From NCBI GenBank assembly GCA_045587385.1, contig JAZNCE010000057.1:16076-80075 (forward strand): a DNA stretch of 64,000 nt, read 5' to 3'. This DNA comes from SVQP01 sp045587385. Its GTDB lineage: Bacteria; Bacillota; Clostridia; Oscillospirales; CAG-272. The translations under genes were made by a program, and so were the position numbers. The notes beneath the pieces are model-generated. The model made no database searches. It was not told the origin of the DNA and saw only the letters and a program-made list of their open reading frames with translations. Positions within the stretch are counted from its first letter, which is position 1. Each line of letters opens with the position of its first letter. This document shows, in pieces, positions 8,455-16,863 of the stretch.

Positions 8455-11094
8455 TTACTTTTCGCTTCTCTTTGCTACAGCTCTCTGTACCAGCTTGACC
8501 AACTCAACGATGGGGATCATGGTCAGACCCAGACCGATTGCGATTGCGTACTCGACGATGCCAACGGAAGCAAAGCCGAACGCGTTTGCAAGGAAGGGAA
8601 TCTCGCAAACAAGGGTGGTTGCCAGCAACGCACCAACGCCTGCAAGGACGAGCACCCAGTTCTGCGAACGAAGCGTGAAGATGCTGCCGCGCTGCGAGCG
8701 CATGTTAAAGCTGTGGAATATTTCAGCCATGGACATGGTCAAGAACGCCATGGTCATGCCGTGGTCACCGTTTGCGGCATCGCCTGCAATTGCGTGACCG
8801 ATGAAGTAAGAGCCAAGGGTGAGAATGGAAACCAAGATACCCTGATACAGAATATCCACGCCCATGCCGCCGGCAAACACGCCTGCCTTTGCATCTCTGG
8901 GCTTACGGTGCATGATGTCGGGCTCTGCCTTTTCCATACCAAGCGCAAGAGCAGGGAAGCAGTCGGTAACAAGGTTGATCCACAAAAGGTGTACGGGCTC
9001 AAGAATGGTAAAGCCCAAGAGAGTTGCGGTAAAGATGGAAATGACCTCACTCATGTTGGAGCCGAGCAGGAACTGGATCGCCTTACGGATGTTGTCGTAA
9101 ATGCGGCGGCCTTCCTCAACTGCACCAACAATGGTAGCGAAGTTGTCGTCGGTCAGTACCATGTCGGCAACGTTCTTGGTAACGTCGGTACCGGTAATAC
9201 CCATACCAACGCCAATGTCTGCGGACTTGATGCTGGGTGCGTCGTTGACGCCGTCACCGGTCATAGCAGTCACGTAGCCCGCGTTACGCCAAGCGTTGAC
9301 GATTCTGGTCTTGTGCTCGGGCTGTACGCGCGCGTAAACGCTGATGCTCTGGAACTTGGATGCAAACTCTGCGTCGTCCATATCATTGAGCTGTGCACCG
9401 GTGATTGCATAGGTCTCCTCGGTGATAATGCCAAGCTCCTTGGCAATGGCAACTGCGGTGTCCACGTGGTCACCCGTGATCATGATGGGGCGGATGCCTG
9501 CGCTGCGGCACTGTACGATTGCGTCCTTGACCTCGGGACGTACGGGGTCGATCATACCGCAAAGACCTACGAAGCAAAGATTTTCTTCCAGTGCCTCGGG
9601 CTCATAGCTTGCAGGAGCTGCATCCCAGGTGCGCTGTGCGCAAGCCAGCACACGCAGAGCCTTGTCTGCCATGGTCTTGTTGGCGGTCAGGATAGCGTTC
9701 TTATATGCCTCGGTCATGGCAACGGGCGTGCCGTTTTCCAGATAGTGGGTGCACTTGCCGATGACAACGTCGGGTGCGCCCTTGGTGTACTGGACGTGAT
9801 TGCCCTCGATGACGTGCACGGTGGTCATCATCTTTCTGCCCGAGTCGAAGGGAGCTTCGCCCGAACGGGGAGCGGATGCCTTGAGGTCGTATTTTCTCAT
9901 GCCCAGCTTGTCAGCCCAAGCAACCAGCGCTGCCTCGGTGGGCTCACCGGTCACGTTGCCGTCGCGGTCGATCTCTGCGTCGCAGCAAAGTGCCATAGCG
10001 GACGCGATGTGACCTTCGTCCTCACCAAAGTGGTCAACAACGGTCATCTTGTTCTGGGTCAGCGTACCGGTCTTATCGGAGCAAATGATCTGTGCGCAGC
10101 CAAGGGTCTCCACCGCGGTCAGACGGCGGATGATGGCGTTACGCTTGGACATATTGGTCACGCCGATGGAAAGCACTACGGTCACAACTGCTGCAAGACC
10201 CTCGGGAATTGCGGCAACTGCAAGGGAGACGGCTACCATGAAGGAGGGGAGAATGGTGTCTGCAAAATTGAGGTTGCCCTCGCGGATCAGCTGTACGCCA
10301 AAGACGACCACGCAGATGCCAAGCACCAGCCAGGTCAGAATCTTGGAAAGCTGTGCAAGCTTTCTCTGCAGAGGGGTCTGACCCTCTTCTGCTGCGGAGA
10401 GAGCACCTGCGATCTTACCCATCTCGGTATCCATACCGGTTGCGGTGACAACTGCCGTGCCGCGACCGTATACAACCGTCGAGCCCATGTAGAGCATGTT
10501 CTTGCGGTCACCCAGGGGCACGTCTTTTTCGCCCTCGCGCAGGTAAATGGTGTCAATGAACTTGGTTACGGGAACGGATTCGCCGGTCAGGGCAGCTTCT
10601 TCCACCTTGAGCGATGCGTTTTCCAGAATTCTTGCATCAGCGGGAACTGCATCACCAGCTTCAAGCAGAATGATGTCGCCCACAACGAGATCCTCGCTGT
10701 GCACGATCTGTACCTTGCCGTCACGCAGCACCTTGGAGGTAGCGGCGGACATTTCCTGCAAAGCCTCGATCGCTTTTTCAGCCTTGCTTTCCTGGTAAAC
10801 GCCCAAAACAGCGTTGATCAGTACGACGGCAAGAATGATGATCACGTCGGTAAAGCCCTCGTTCTCCACCACCGCAAGCACACCGCTGATGGCAGCGGCA
10901 ACAAGCAGAATGATGATCATGGGGTCGGCAAGCTGCTCCAAAAATCTGCGGATAAGCGATTTGCCCTTAGCAGCAGCCAACTTGTTTTTGCCGTTCTCTT
11001 CAAGTCTCTTTTGCGCTTCTGCCGAGGTCAAGCCCTCTGCCGACGCACCAAGCTCGCCCAAAACGGCTTCTTTGTCTGTGCAATAAAACTTCAT
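8455..11094 (-). CDS. P-type cation ATPase (Ca2+/Mn2+ class)
   Basis: Full-length 879-residue P2A-type ATPase that pumps divalent cations out of the cytoplasm using ATP. Order: N-terminal cation-ATPase domain (1-70), helices 1-2 (55-100), actuator domain with TGES at 170-173, helices 3-4 with PEGL at 297-300, phosphorylation site D340 in CSDKTGTLT, nucleotide domain, TGDGVNDAP hinge, and a C-terminal membrane domain. Sequence alone says calcium type. However, the leader carries a yybP-ykoY manganese riboswitch, so Mn2+ export is a real alternative, as for Lactococcus YoaB. The start has AGGAGG 7 bases upstream. Transcription is leftward from about 11300 and appears monocistronic. Confidence 0.93.
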   Translation of the reverse strand: MKFYCTDKEAVLGELGASAEGLTSAEAQKRLEENGKNKLAAAKGKSLIRRFLEQLADPMIIILLVAAAISGVLAVVENEGFTDVIIILAVVLINAVLGVYQESKAEKAIEALQEMSAATSKVLRDGKVQIVHSEDLVVGDIILLEAGDAVPADARILENASLKVEEAALTGESVPVTKFIDTIYLREGEKDVPLGDRKNMLYMGSTVVYGRGTAVVTATGMDTEMGKIAGALSAAEEGQTPLQRKLAQLSKILTWLVLGICVVVFGVQLIREGNLNFADTILPSFMVAVSLAVAAIPEGLAAVVTVVLSIGVTNMSKRNAIIRRLTAVETLGCAQIICSDKTGTLTQNKMTVVDHFGEDEGHIASAMALCCDAEIDRDGNVTGEPTEAALVAWADKLGMRKYDLKASAPRSGEAPFDSGRKMMTTVHVIEGNHVQYTKGAPDVVIGKCTHYLENGTPVAMTEAYKNAILTANKTMADKALRVLACAQRTWDAAPASYEPEALEENLCFVGLCGMIDPVRPEVKDAIVQCRSAGIRPIMITGDHVDTAVAIAKELGIITEETYAITGAQLNDMDDAEFASKFQSISVYARVQPEHKTRIVNAWRNAGYVTAMTGDGVNDAPSIKSADIGVGMGITGTDVTKNVADMVLTDDNFATIVGAVEEGRRIYDNIRKAIQFLLGSNMSEVISIFTATLLGFTILEPVHLLWINLVTDCFPALALGMEKAEPDIMHRKPRDAKAGVFAGGMGVDILYQGILVSILTLGSYFIGHAIAGDAANGDHGMTMAFLTMSMAEIFHSFNMRSQRGSIFTLRSQNWVLVLAGVGALLATTLVCEIPFLANAFGFASVGIVEYAIAIGLGLTMIPIVELVKLVQRAVAKRSEK

Positions 11095-11138
11095 TGAATT
11101 CCTCCTGATTGATATTTATTATATTATTCTATTTTTTG

Positions 11139-11179
11139 CAAAAAAATAGACCTATCTGCTCAAAAAAACAGATAAGTCT
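11139..11179 (-). terminator. Riboswitch expression-platform terminator
   Basis: On the minus strand AGACTTATCTG, a U-rich loop and CAGATAGGTCT form an 11-bp stem (11169-11179 with 11148-11158, one G-U pair) followed by A and seven T. The 5' arm AGACTTAT is also the 3' strand of the aptamer closing helix P1, so aptamer folding and termination exclude each other: an on-switch layout. Confidence 0.8.
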
Positions 11180-11262
11180 CGTCATTTCAGGTAAAGCCAG
11201 GAAGGATTTTTCCGTGCTATTGACTCTACCGCATCGTAAGATGCCGACTACTCCCTTATGAT
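11170..11262 (-). promoter_or_regulatory. yybP-ykoY manganese riboswitch aptamer
   Basis: Read leftward, the RNA has the conserved 5' block AUAAGGGAGUAG (11248-11259) and 3' block ACGAGACUUAU (11172-11182), closing a P1 of AUAAG with CUUAU. Between them GGUAGAGUC pairs with GGCUUUACC over 9 bp and the family's GUCAA follows directly. This matches RF00080-type aptamers, which bind Mn2+ at the docked junction. It lies about 75 bases upstream of the ATPase start with a terminator overlapping P1. The promoter is probably in the AT-rich stretch 11275-11330 but I cannot fix its boxes. Confidence 0.85.
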
Positions 11263-11406
11263 GGGGCACAACGGGATATATTATAATAATATATTGTGAA
11301 CAAATTTATAATAATTTGTACCGATAATGAAAATTTTGGTTATTTGAGAAAAAGATCGGATTTTGGGAGCACTTTTTGCGTCTATATAGGTGAAGTAAGA
11401 TTTTTC

Positions 11407-11435
11407 TTGCAATCAGAGACGTATTGTGTTATAAT
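11407..11435 (+). promoter_or_regulatory. Promoter of threonine aldolase gene
   Basis: TTGCAA (11407-11412), 17-bp spacer, TATAAT (11430-11435). An in-frame ATG at 11424 lies inside this promoter, which excludes it as the start. Confidence 0.8.
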
Positions 11436-11465
11436 GAAAGCAGAAAAGATCCGGAGGTACAAAAC

Positions 11466-12491
11466 ATGCTTTCCTTTGAATGTGATTATAACGTAGGCGC
11501 GCATCCGCTGATCTTGCAGCGCCTGATCGAGACCAATCTTGCCCCGCAGCCGGGTTACGGCGAGGACGAATATACCGCGTCCGCAAAAGCAAAGATCAAG
11601 GCGGCTTGCGGCAGGGAGGGGCTTGACGTGCATTTCCTTGCGGGTGGAACGCAGACCAACAAGATCGTGATCGATTCCATGCTGCATCCCGTAGAGGGCG
11701 TGATCGCTGCCACCACGGGGCACGTTGCCGCGCACGAGGCGGGCGCGATTGAGGCGTCGGGGCACAAGGTGCTGACCGTGCCGGGGCACGAGGGCAAGGT
11801 GCATGCAGACGAGGTTGAGGCGCTGATCAAGGCGTTTTATAACGACGCAAGCTACACGCACATGGTATTCCCGGGCATGGTTTACATCTCTCATCCCACC
11901 GAGTACGGCACGCTTTATACAAAGGAAGAGCTGACCGCCATTTCGGGGGTCTGCCGCGCGTATGGCATTCCGCTTTTTGTTGACGGTGCGCGCCTTGGCT
12001 ACGGACTTATGAGCGAGGGCACCGACGTTACGCTTGGTGATCTGTGCGACCTTTGCGACGTGTTTTACATAGGCGGCACCAAGGTGGGTGCGCTTTGCGG
12101 CGAGGCTGTGGTGTTTACGCACAATAATACCCCCGCACATTTCTTCACGTTTATCAAGCAAAACGGTGCATTGCTTGCCAAAGGCAGATTGATCGGCGTG
12201 CAGTTTGACGTGCTGTTTACCGATGATCTGTATTTTGAGCTGGGCAAAAACGCCATCGATATGGCAAAGGAGCTGCGCCTCATCTGTGCAGAGAAGGGGT
12301 ACAAGACCTATCTGGACTCTCCCACCAATCAGCAATTCTTTATTTTGGAGAACGAAAAGTGTGCAGAACTTGCAAAGCACGTGCGTTTTTCCGAATGGGA
12401 AAGACCCGACGAGCATCATACCGTCATCCGCTTGGCGACAAGCTGGGCTACTACCAAGGAGGATCTTGCCGCCCTTGCGGAGGTGCTGTGA
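11466..12491 (+). CDS. Low-specificity L-threonine aldolase (PLP-dependent)
   Basis: Cleaves threonine or allo-threonine to glycine and acetaldehyde, with pyridoxal phosphate; cytosolic. The 341 residues match the beta-eliminating lyase/threonine aldolase fold. D173 in FVDGARLGYG should bind the PLP ring nitrogen and K206 in YIGGTKVG should be the Schiff-base lysine. The start at 11466 has GGAGG 8 bases upstream. The stop overlaps the next gene's ATG by one base, and GGAGG inside its last codons serves that gene, so the two are coupled. Stereospecificity (L-allo or low-specificity) cannot be decided from sequence. Confidence 0.9.
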   Translation: MLSFECDYNVGAHPLILQRLIETNLAPQPGYGEDEYTASAKAKIKAACGREGLDVHFLAGGTQTNKIVIDSMLHPVEGVIAATTGHVAAHEAGAIEASGHKVLTVPGHEGKVHADEVEALIKAFYNDASYTHMVFPGMVYISHPTEYGTLYTKEELTAISGVCRAYGIPLFVDGARLGYGLMSEGTDVTLGDLCDLCDVFYIGGTKVGALCGEAVVFTHNNTPAHFFTFIKQNGALLAKGRLIGVQFDVLFTDDLYFELGKNAIDMAKELRLICAEKGYKTYLDSPTNQQFFILENEKCAELAKHVRFSEWERPDEHHTVIRLATSWATTKEDLAALAEVL

Positions 12492-13060
12492 TGCAGGTCA
12501 AGTGTAATCCGCTGGGAAAGCTTTTGCAAAAAAAGTTTTTGGTGATTGCCATTGCGTTTGTTCCAATCTTTGGCTTGCTCTGTATTGGTCCCATTGTAAG
12601 CGGCACGTATTTCGCAATACCGATTATGGCGGTCTGTTTGCTGTTTGTTGTTGCGGTTTTGTTGCTTAGCGGTGTTGGTTCGTTTGAACTCGCTGATGGA
12701 AAACTGCGCTATGAAACTTCTTTTTCGCTCAAGCGATGGGCAGGTGAGAAGAACGGAAAGACGGTGCGGGCTACGCTGACTGTAGCAAATCCGCAAAAGG
12801 TGGAGCTGTATCAAAACGCGCTTGAAAAAAAGTTCAATATGGGAAGAGTGGTCTTTATTGGTAAGGCTGAGCCGTCTTTTTCAGAGGAACAGGACGTTTT
12901 GATGGAGTATGCCGAGAAAGGGTATGACGTCAATTGGCTCAAACTTCCCACGAAGCATGAATTTAGCGGGGTGACCGATTTTGACCGCTTTCGCAACGAG
13001 GTCAATAACCAAGTGCTGAGCGCAGCGGTTTTGTACAACGACAGCTATGAGGTGAAGTGA
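12491..13060 (+). CDS. Small membrane protein with PH-like C-terminal region (paralogue 1)
   Basis: A 189-residue protein with two N-terminal membrane helices (about 15-55) and a soluble C-terminal half. VELYQNALEKKFNMGRVVFIG and TDFDRFRNE recur in the next gene as VDSIELRQNAVEKLFHTGHV and RDFDKFRNE, so the two are tandem paralogues. The Q-N-x-x-E-K-x-F-x-x-G-x-V pattern resembles bacterial PH (bPH2/YdbS) domains; that link is my inference. The start overlaps the preceding stop (TGATG) with GGAGG 7 bases before it. Function is unknown. Confidence 0.7.
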   Translation: MQVKCNPLGKLLQKKFLVIAIAFVPIFGLLCIGPIVSGTYFAIPIMAVCLLFVVAVLLLSGVGSFELADGKLRYETSFSLKRWAGEKNGKTVRATLTVANPQKVELYQNALEKKFNMGRVVFIGKAEPSFSEEQDVLMEYAEKGYDVNWLKLPTKHEFSGVTDFDRFRNEVNNQVLSAAVLYNDSYEVK

Positions 13061-13599
13061 TGGAGTTTAAGCTAAACCCTCTTTGGAGCATACAGAACAA
13101 GAAAAATTGGTGGTATCCCATCGTAACCGCGGTCTTTTTTCTGATCACAACCGTGGCAATGATCGGCAGCGAAGAAGGGTATTATCTGCTTGCGTTCATG
13201 GTAGTGCTGTTTGGAGTTACCAACGTGACCACGCTGCTCTCAAACAATCCGCACGCCCTTTGCCTTAGTGAGCGCGGGATCAGTTACCGCCAAAACTATT
13301 ATATCAGGTATAGGCACTCGCATAAAAATCACAAGCGCATTCGCACCGAGCTGACCGTCAGCCGTGTCGATTCGATTGAACTGCGGCAGAATGCTGTAGA
13401 AAAGCTGTTTCATACAGGGCATGTGATCATCAAGGGGCATACCGAGTTGGAATTTTTGCGCGATTACAGCGAGTATTATAAGGAAAGGGTAGAAGTGCCC
13501 GACCTGCATGTGCTTTACGGCATCAGGGATTTTGACAAATTCCGCAACGAGATCTACGATCACGTTGATCCTGCAATATTGCAAATTTATACTTCTTAA
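13060..13599 (+). CDS. Small membrane protein with PH-like C-terminal region (paralogue 2)
   Basis: A 179-residue relative of the preceding gene: two N-terminal helices (about 18-60), then a basic stretch and the shared QNAVEKLFHTGHVIIKG and DFDKFRNE segments. The ATG at 13060 shares one base with the previous stop; an in-frame GTG at 13057 is also possible. GAGGTG lies upstream. Probably co-translated with paralogue 1, so the products may form a heteromeric membrane complex. No catalytic motif is visible and the function is unknown. Confidence 0.7.
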   Translation: MEFKLNPLWSIQNKKNWWYPIVTAVFFLITTVAMIGSEEGYYLLAFMVVLFGVTNVTTLLSNNPHALCLSERGISYRQNYYIRYRHSHKNHKRIRTELTVSRVDSIELRQNAVEKLFHTGHVIIKGHTELEFLRDYSEYYKERVEVPDLHVLYGIRDFDKFRNEIYDHVDPAILQIYTS

Positions 13600-13610
13600 G
13601 GAGAATTTTT

Positions 13611-14345
13611 ATGAAAAAGCTTGCGATTTTAATTTGTTTGGTAACTTTTGCGCTGTTGCTTTGCGCTTGCGATGGCGGCTTGATTGAGGAATTGAACAGT
13701 CCTGCCAGTGCGTACGAGCCCTTTGCCAAGGAGTCGTATTACATTGCGTATACCTCCAACGGTGACGGTACCTGCTTTGTCAGTGGTATTGTTGTCAAGG
13801 AGGCAGGTGTGGACGTTAAAATTCCGAAAAAATCTCCCGACGGTGATACCGTGACCGCTGTTAAGGCTGCGTTTTCTGCTGCGGCTTATCCCGTAGAGCT
13901 GCCGCACGTGCTGACCGAGCAGCAATACAATGCCATTATGGACACGATGCGCGAGAACGGCGCAAAGGAGTTTGATATTGCCAAGGCGCTTGCCTATTAT
14001 ATGCCCTGCAGCGAAAAATCCTCGCAGGATAAGCTGGAGCAGTACCCCTTGGCAGCGCATAGCAAAATTTATATCCTAACCGATACTGTGACCGATGCGG
14101 AATACCAAAACATTGCAGAAAGATTGGAGCATTATCTTGCAGGACAGAATCTGGCAAGTAAAAGTGTTTGCGATGCACAGGTGTTGGAGCTATGCAAGCA
14201 GTATCTGACTGAACAGCAAACTGTGCTGATGCTGCAAGCCATGTATCCCGAAAAGCCTGAGAGCATGAAAATCCCTTCTTCCGTTCCCTCGGAAGCTGTG
14301 CAGCTTGTGAACGGTGCAACCGTTGACCTTGAAATGTACGAATAA
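13611..14345 (+). CDS. Putative lipoprotein of unknown function
   Basis: A 244-residue exported protein. Residues 1-20 form a lipoprotein signal peptide (MKKLAILIC...LLLCAC) with the lipidated Cys in CAC-DGG. The mature part has a short region (about 45-80) that reads like the beta hairpin of a BspA-type repeat and a helical remainder; no enzyme motif is seen. AAGGAG precedes the ATG. The stop overlaps the next gene's ATG by one base, placing it in the same unit as the GNAT gene. Confidence 0.7.
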   Translation: MKKLAILICLVTFALLLCACDGGLIEELNSPASAYEPFAKESYYIAYTSNGDGTCFVSGIVVKEAGVDVKIPKKSPDGDTVTAVKAAFSAAAYPVELPHVLTEQQYNAIMDTMRENGAKEFDIAKALAYYMPCSEKSSQDKLEQYPLAAHSKIYILTDTVTDAEYQNIAERLEHYLAGQNLASKSVCDAQVLELCKQYLTEQQTVLMLQAMYPEKPESMKIPSSVPSEAVQLVNGATVDLEMYE

Positions 14346-15094
14346 TGCTGCAATATGACGTTTTTCGCCCCGCGCAGGGCACAAGTGAAGCAGGGAAAGC
14401 CTTGGCGGATATGCTTGCCGAGGAATCACCCGGCAAATCCTACGCCGACGCCATGCGGGCGCGCATATCGGGTGCGCTTGCTCTCGCGTGTACCGACACC
14501 TATTTCGTCGCGCTGGACGGCGACGATTGCGTCAGCCGCCTCTGGTACGGCTGGGGTACGCACGAGAGTGCCATTGGCAATTTCGGCAACTTTCTGACGC
14601 TGGAAGAGTATCGCGGGCAGGGCATCGGCACGCGCCTTTTGGAAATGTGGTATGCCGATCTGCAATCGCGCAACGACTTACCGCTGGCGCTGTTTTGCAC
14701 GTCAGCCCCAAAAGCCGCACTTATGTACGAAAAATACGGCATGCGCCCCATTGCGCAGGATGCCGCCTACGGTCCATCCTATATGCCGCTTGGCAAAAGC
14801 CCTGCGCGCTTTGCGGACTTTTGCGAGGCGTATTATCAGCCCGCGTCTTGTCTGATCAGCCGCCCTGCAAGCTTTGCGTACCGCCACGAGATCGATTGCC
14901 TGCTCAAATTTGCGCTCTCAGTGCGTGGCGAGAGCCTTGGCATCGGTGACACTCCGAGTGCCGAGCACGCAATCCTGTATGCCCCCGACCGCGCGCAGCT
15001 GCTGTTTACCGAGCGCGGCACGTGCGTGGGCTGGAGCGTGGACGGACAGGCGCAGGTGCATCCCGCATACCGAAATCTGAAAATTGAGAGGTAA
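14345..15094 (+). CDS. GNAT family N-acetyltransferase
   Basis: Acetyl-CoA-dependent acetyltransferase fold. The CoA pyrophosphate-binding motif A is RGQGIGTRLL (about 89-98), preceded by the FGNFLTLEEY strand and followed by APKAALMYEKYGMRP, the usual helix-4/strand-5 segment. At 249 residues it has about 100 extra C-terminal residues beyond the GNAT core, of unknown role. It is co-transcribed with the lipoprotein before it and lies 3 bases before the hydrolase ATG. The acceptor substrate is unknown. Confidence 0.82.
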   Translation: MLQYDVFRPAQGTSEAGKALADMLAEESPGKSYADAMRARISGALALACTDTYFVALDGDDCVSRLWYGWGTHESAIGNFGNFLTLEEYRGQGIGTRLLEMWYADLQSRNDLPLALFCTSAPKAALMYEKYGMRPIAQDAAYGPSYMPLGKSPARFADFCEAYYQPASCLISRPASFAYRHEIDCLLKFALSVRGESLGIGDTPSAEHAILYAPDRAQLLFTERGTCVGWSVDGQAQVHPAYRNLKIER

Positions 15095-15097
15095 GCT

Positions 15098-16060
15098 ATG
15101 TTAACAAAATTTATCGTAGAGCAATACAAAAAGACCGCGCACGGACGTCAGGACGACACGGGCGACGTGTTCTATTTTTCAAATGCCGATTTTGACGGTT
15201 TGCGTGCCGAGCCTTACGACTTTGTGTCGTCCATGGGGCACGAGCTGCGCGGATTTCTATACAGCTATGAAAATCCCATCCCGGGTCGCTTGATCGTGTT
15301 TGATCACGGCATGGGCGCAGGGCATTGGGCGTACGTGCGCGAGATCGAAATGCTTTGCAAGCGCGGATACCTCGTGCTTGCCTACGACCACACGGGCTGC
15401 GCATGCTCGGGCGGTGAGGGCACGAACGGAATGGCGCAATCCTTGCACGATCTGGACGATTGCTTTAATGTGATCAAGGCTGATCCGCGCTTTGCGGGCT
15501 ATGATTTTTCTGTGGTCGGGCATAGCTGGGGCGGATTTTCCACGCTCAATATCTCGGCTTTACATCCCGAGATCTCGCACGTGGTCGTCTTTTCCGGCTT
15601 TGTGTCGGTCGAGCTGCTGATCGCGTCCTACTTCGGCGGTATTTTAAAGGGCTGCCGCAAGCCCATCATGGCACTGGAGCGCGAGAAAAATCCCGATTAC
15701 GTGGACTATAACGCAGTCGAGTCGCTGAAAAAGAGCCGTGCCCGCGTGCTGCTGATCTATTCGGATGACGATCAGCTTTGCAAGAAAAATCCGCACTACG
15801 ATGCGCTTGCCGCAGGTCTTGCGGGCAAGGAAAACGTGGAGCTGGTGCTGGTCAAGGGCAAGGGGCACAACCCCAACTATACCGCCGATGCCGTCAAGTA
15901 CAAGGACGCTTTCTTTGCAACACTGCAAAAAAAGCGCAAGAAAGGGCAGCTTGAAACCATCGAGCAAAAGGCAGCCTTTGTCGGAGGCTATGATTGGGAT
16001 CGCATGACCGCGCAGGACGAAACGGTCTGGGATAAGGTCTATCAGGCTCTTGAAAAATAA
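15098..16060 (+). CDS. Alpha/beta hydrolase (lysophospholipase/monoacylglycerol lipase-like)
   Basis: A 320-residue cytoplasmic serine hydrolase. The nucleophile elbow GHSWGG lies near 146-151, the acid is probably in YSDDDQLCKK (about 225) and the His in KGKGHNPNY (about 262). FDHGMGAGHW and YDHTGCACSGGEG form the oxyanion-hole side and the loop typical of DUF1749/hydrolase_4-like proteins. AGAGG precedes the ATG. It follows the GNAT gene by 3 bases, so it probably belongs to the same transcript. Substrate unknown, likely an ester or lipid. Confidence 0.85.
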   Translation: MLTKFIVEQYKKTAHGRQDDTGDVFYFSNADFDGLRAEPYDFVSSMGHELRGFLYSYENPIPGRLIVFDHGMGAGHWAYVREIEMLCKRGYLVLAYDHTGCACSGGEGTNGMAQSLHDLDDCFNVIKADPRFAGYDFSVVGHSWGGFSTLNISALHPEISHVVVFSGFVSVELLIASYFGGILKGCRKPIMALEREKNPDYVDYNAVESLKKSRARVLLIYSDDDQLCKKNPHYDALAAGLAGKENVELVLVKGKGHNPNYTADAVKYKDAFFATLQKKRKKGQLETIEQKAAFVGGYDWDRMTAQDETVWDKVYQALEK

Positions 16061-16131
16061 TTTCTGAAAACCGTACACTTTTTTCTCAAAAACGCATCTA
16101 TATAAGTGAAAAGAAAAAAATGGAGGTTGCT

Positions 16132-16701
16132 ATGAAAAAACGCATTTTTCTTATGTTTGTCTGCCTGTGTATGCTATGCGGCATGCTGTGCGCCTGCTCG
16201 GGGCTGAACCGCGATCCGATTTATTCCTCTTTTGAAGAAAAAGAGGCAACGCTGATTGTACAAGGGCAAACGATTGACGCAGACGGGGTGTACGTATACA
16301 ACGGATTTGAATACCGTTATCCCGATGCATCGAGGCTTGTGCCGCTGATTTACTCTGAATCCTATGCCAAGATGCCTCTGGTGGCAACACTTTCAGCACT
16401 TGGCGCAGAGGTGGAGTGGCAGGACGATAACACCGCTACGCTGACCTTGGAGGACAAATCGCTGGTGCTGTCCTTGGCAGAGCAGACCGTGACCGAGCCG
16501 GGGAAGAACGATACTTGGGTACATGCAGCTGCAGGGTCCTTTGTCTGCGTGCGTGAAACGGTGGAAAAGGACCTGATTGTGGATGGAACCTCTTTGGATG
16601 AAGTGCTGTTTTATTTCTTTGGTAATCAAACCCCAAAGTTTACCATTATGGACTGGGAAAACGCCACCGTCACCGTAACGGTGCAGGATAAAACGGAATA
16701 A
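16132..16701 (+). CDS. Lipoprotein with copper-amine-oxidase-N (stalk)-like domain
   Basis: A 189-residue lipoprotein. The signal ends in MLCGMLCAC-SG, a good lipobox. The mature part contains MPLVATLSALGAEVEWQDDNTATLTL, the classic CuAO_N1 stalk pattern often found on Firmicutes surface proteins that act on peptidoglycan or bind it; no metal site or catalytic domain follows. The ATG at 16132 is chosen because GGAGG lies 5 bases upstream; an ATG at 16120 overlaps that site. It is followed by a strong terminator and ends the gene run begun at 11466. Confidence 0.75.
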   Translation: MKKRIFLMFVCLCMLCGMLCACSGLNRDPIYSSFEEKEATLIVQGQTIDADGVYVYNGFEYRYPDASRLVPLIYSESYAKMPLVATLSALGAEVEWQDDNTATLTLEDKSLVLSLAEQTVTEPGKNDTWVHAAAGSFVCVRETVEKDLIVDGTSLDEVLFYFFGNQTPKFTIMDWENATVTVTVQDKTE

Positions 16702-16708
16702 ACAGAGC

Positions 16709-16735
16709 AAAAAGCCGCCGCTTGGCGGCTTTTTG
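16709..16735 (+). terminator. Intrinsic terminator
   Basis: AAAAAGCCGCC, GCTT loop, GGCGGCTTTTT, eight bases past the lipoprotein stop. Confidence 0.9.
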
Positions 16736-16751
16736 TGTGATGAGAATTGTC

Positions 16752-16776
16752 GCGGCGGGAGCAAGCCCCCGCCCTG
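16752..16776. repeat. Single GC-rich REP-like unit
   Basis: GCGGGAGCAAGCCCCCGCCC at 16755-16774 is the exact reverse complement of 8365-8384. Confidence 0.75.
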
Positions 16777-16797
16777 TGATCTTTTTGTGCATTCCCA

Positions 16798-16826
16798 TTG
16801 ACTCGTCTCAGCTTTTGTGCTATAAT
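16798..16826 (+). promoter_or_regulatory. Promoter of MFS-GH43 operon
   Basis: TTGACT, 17-bp spacer, TATAAT (16821-16826), 38 bases before the MFS start codon. Confidence 0.82.
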
Positions 16827-16863
16827 TCTCTATAAGATTTGACCCCGAAAGGAAGACCTTGTC

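Noticed and set aside
8713..11097. A 794-codon open frame opposite the P-type ATPase
   Set aside because: Shadow of a biased-codon gene; the ATPase frame carries DKTGTLT, TGES and a riboswitch-controlled leader.
11424..11465. Upstream ATG for threonine aldolase
   Set aside because: It lies within the spacer and -10 region of the promoter; the ATG at 11466 has GGAGG.
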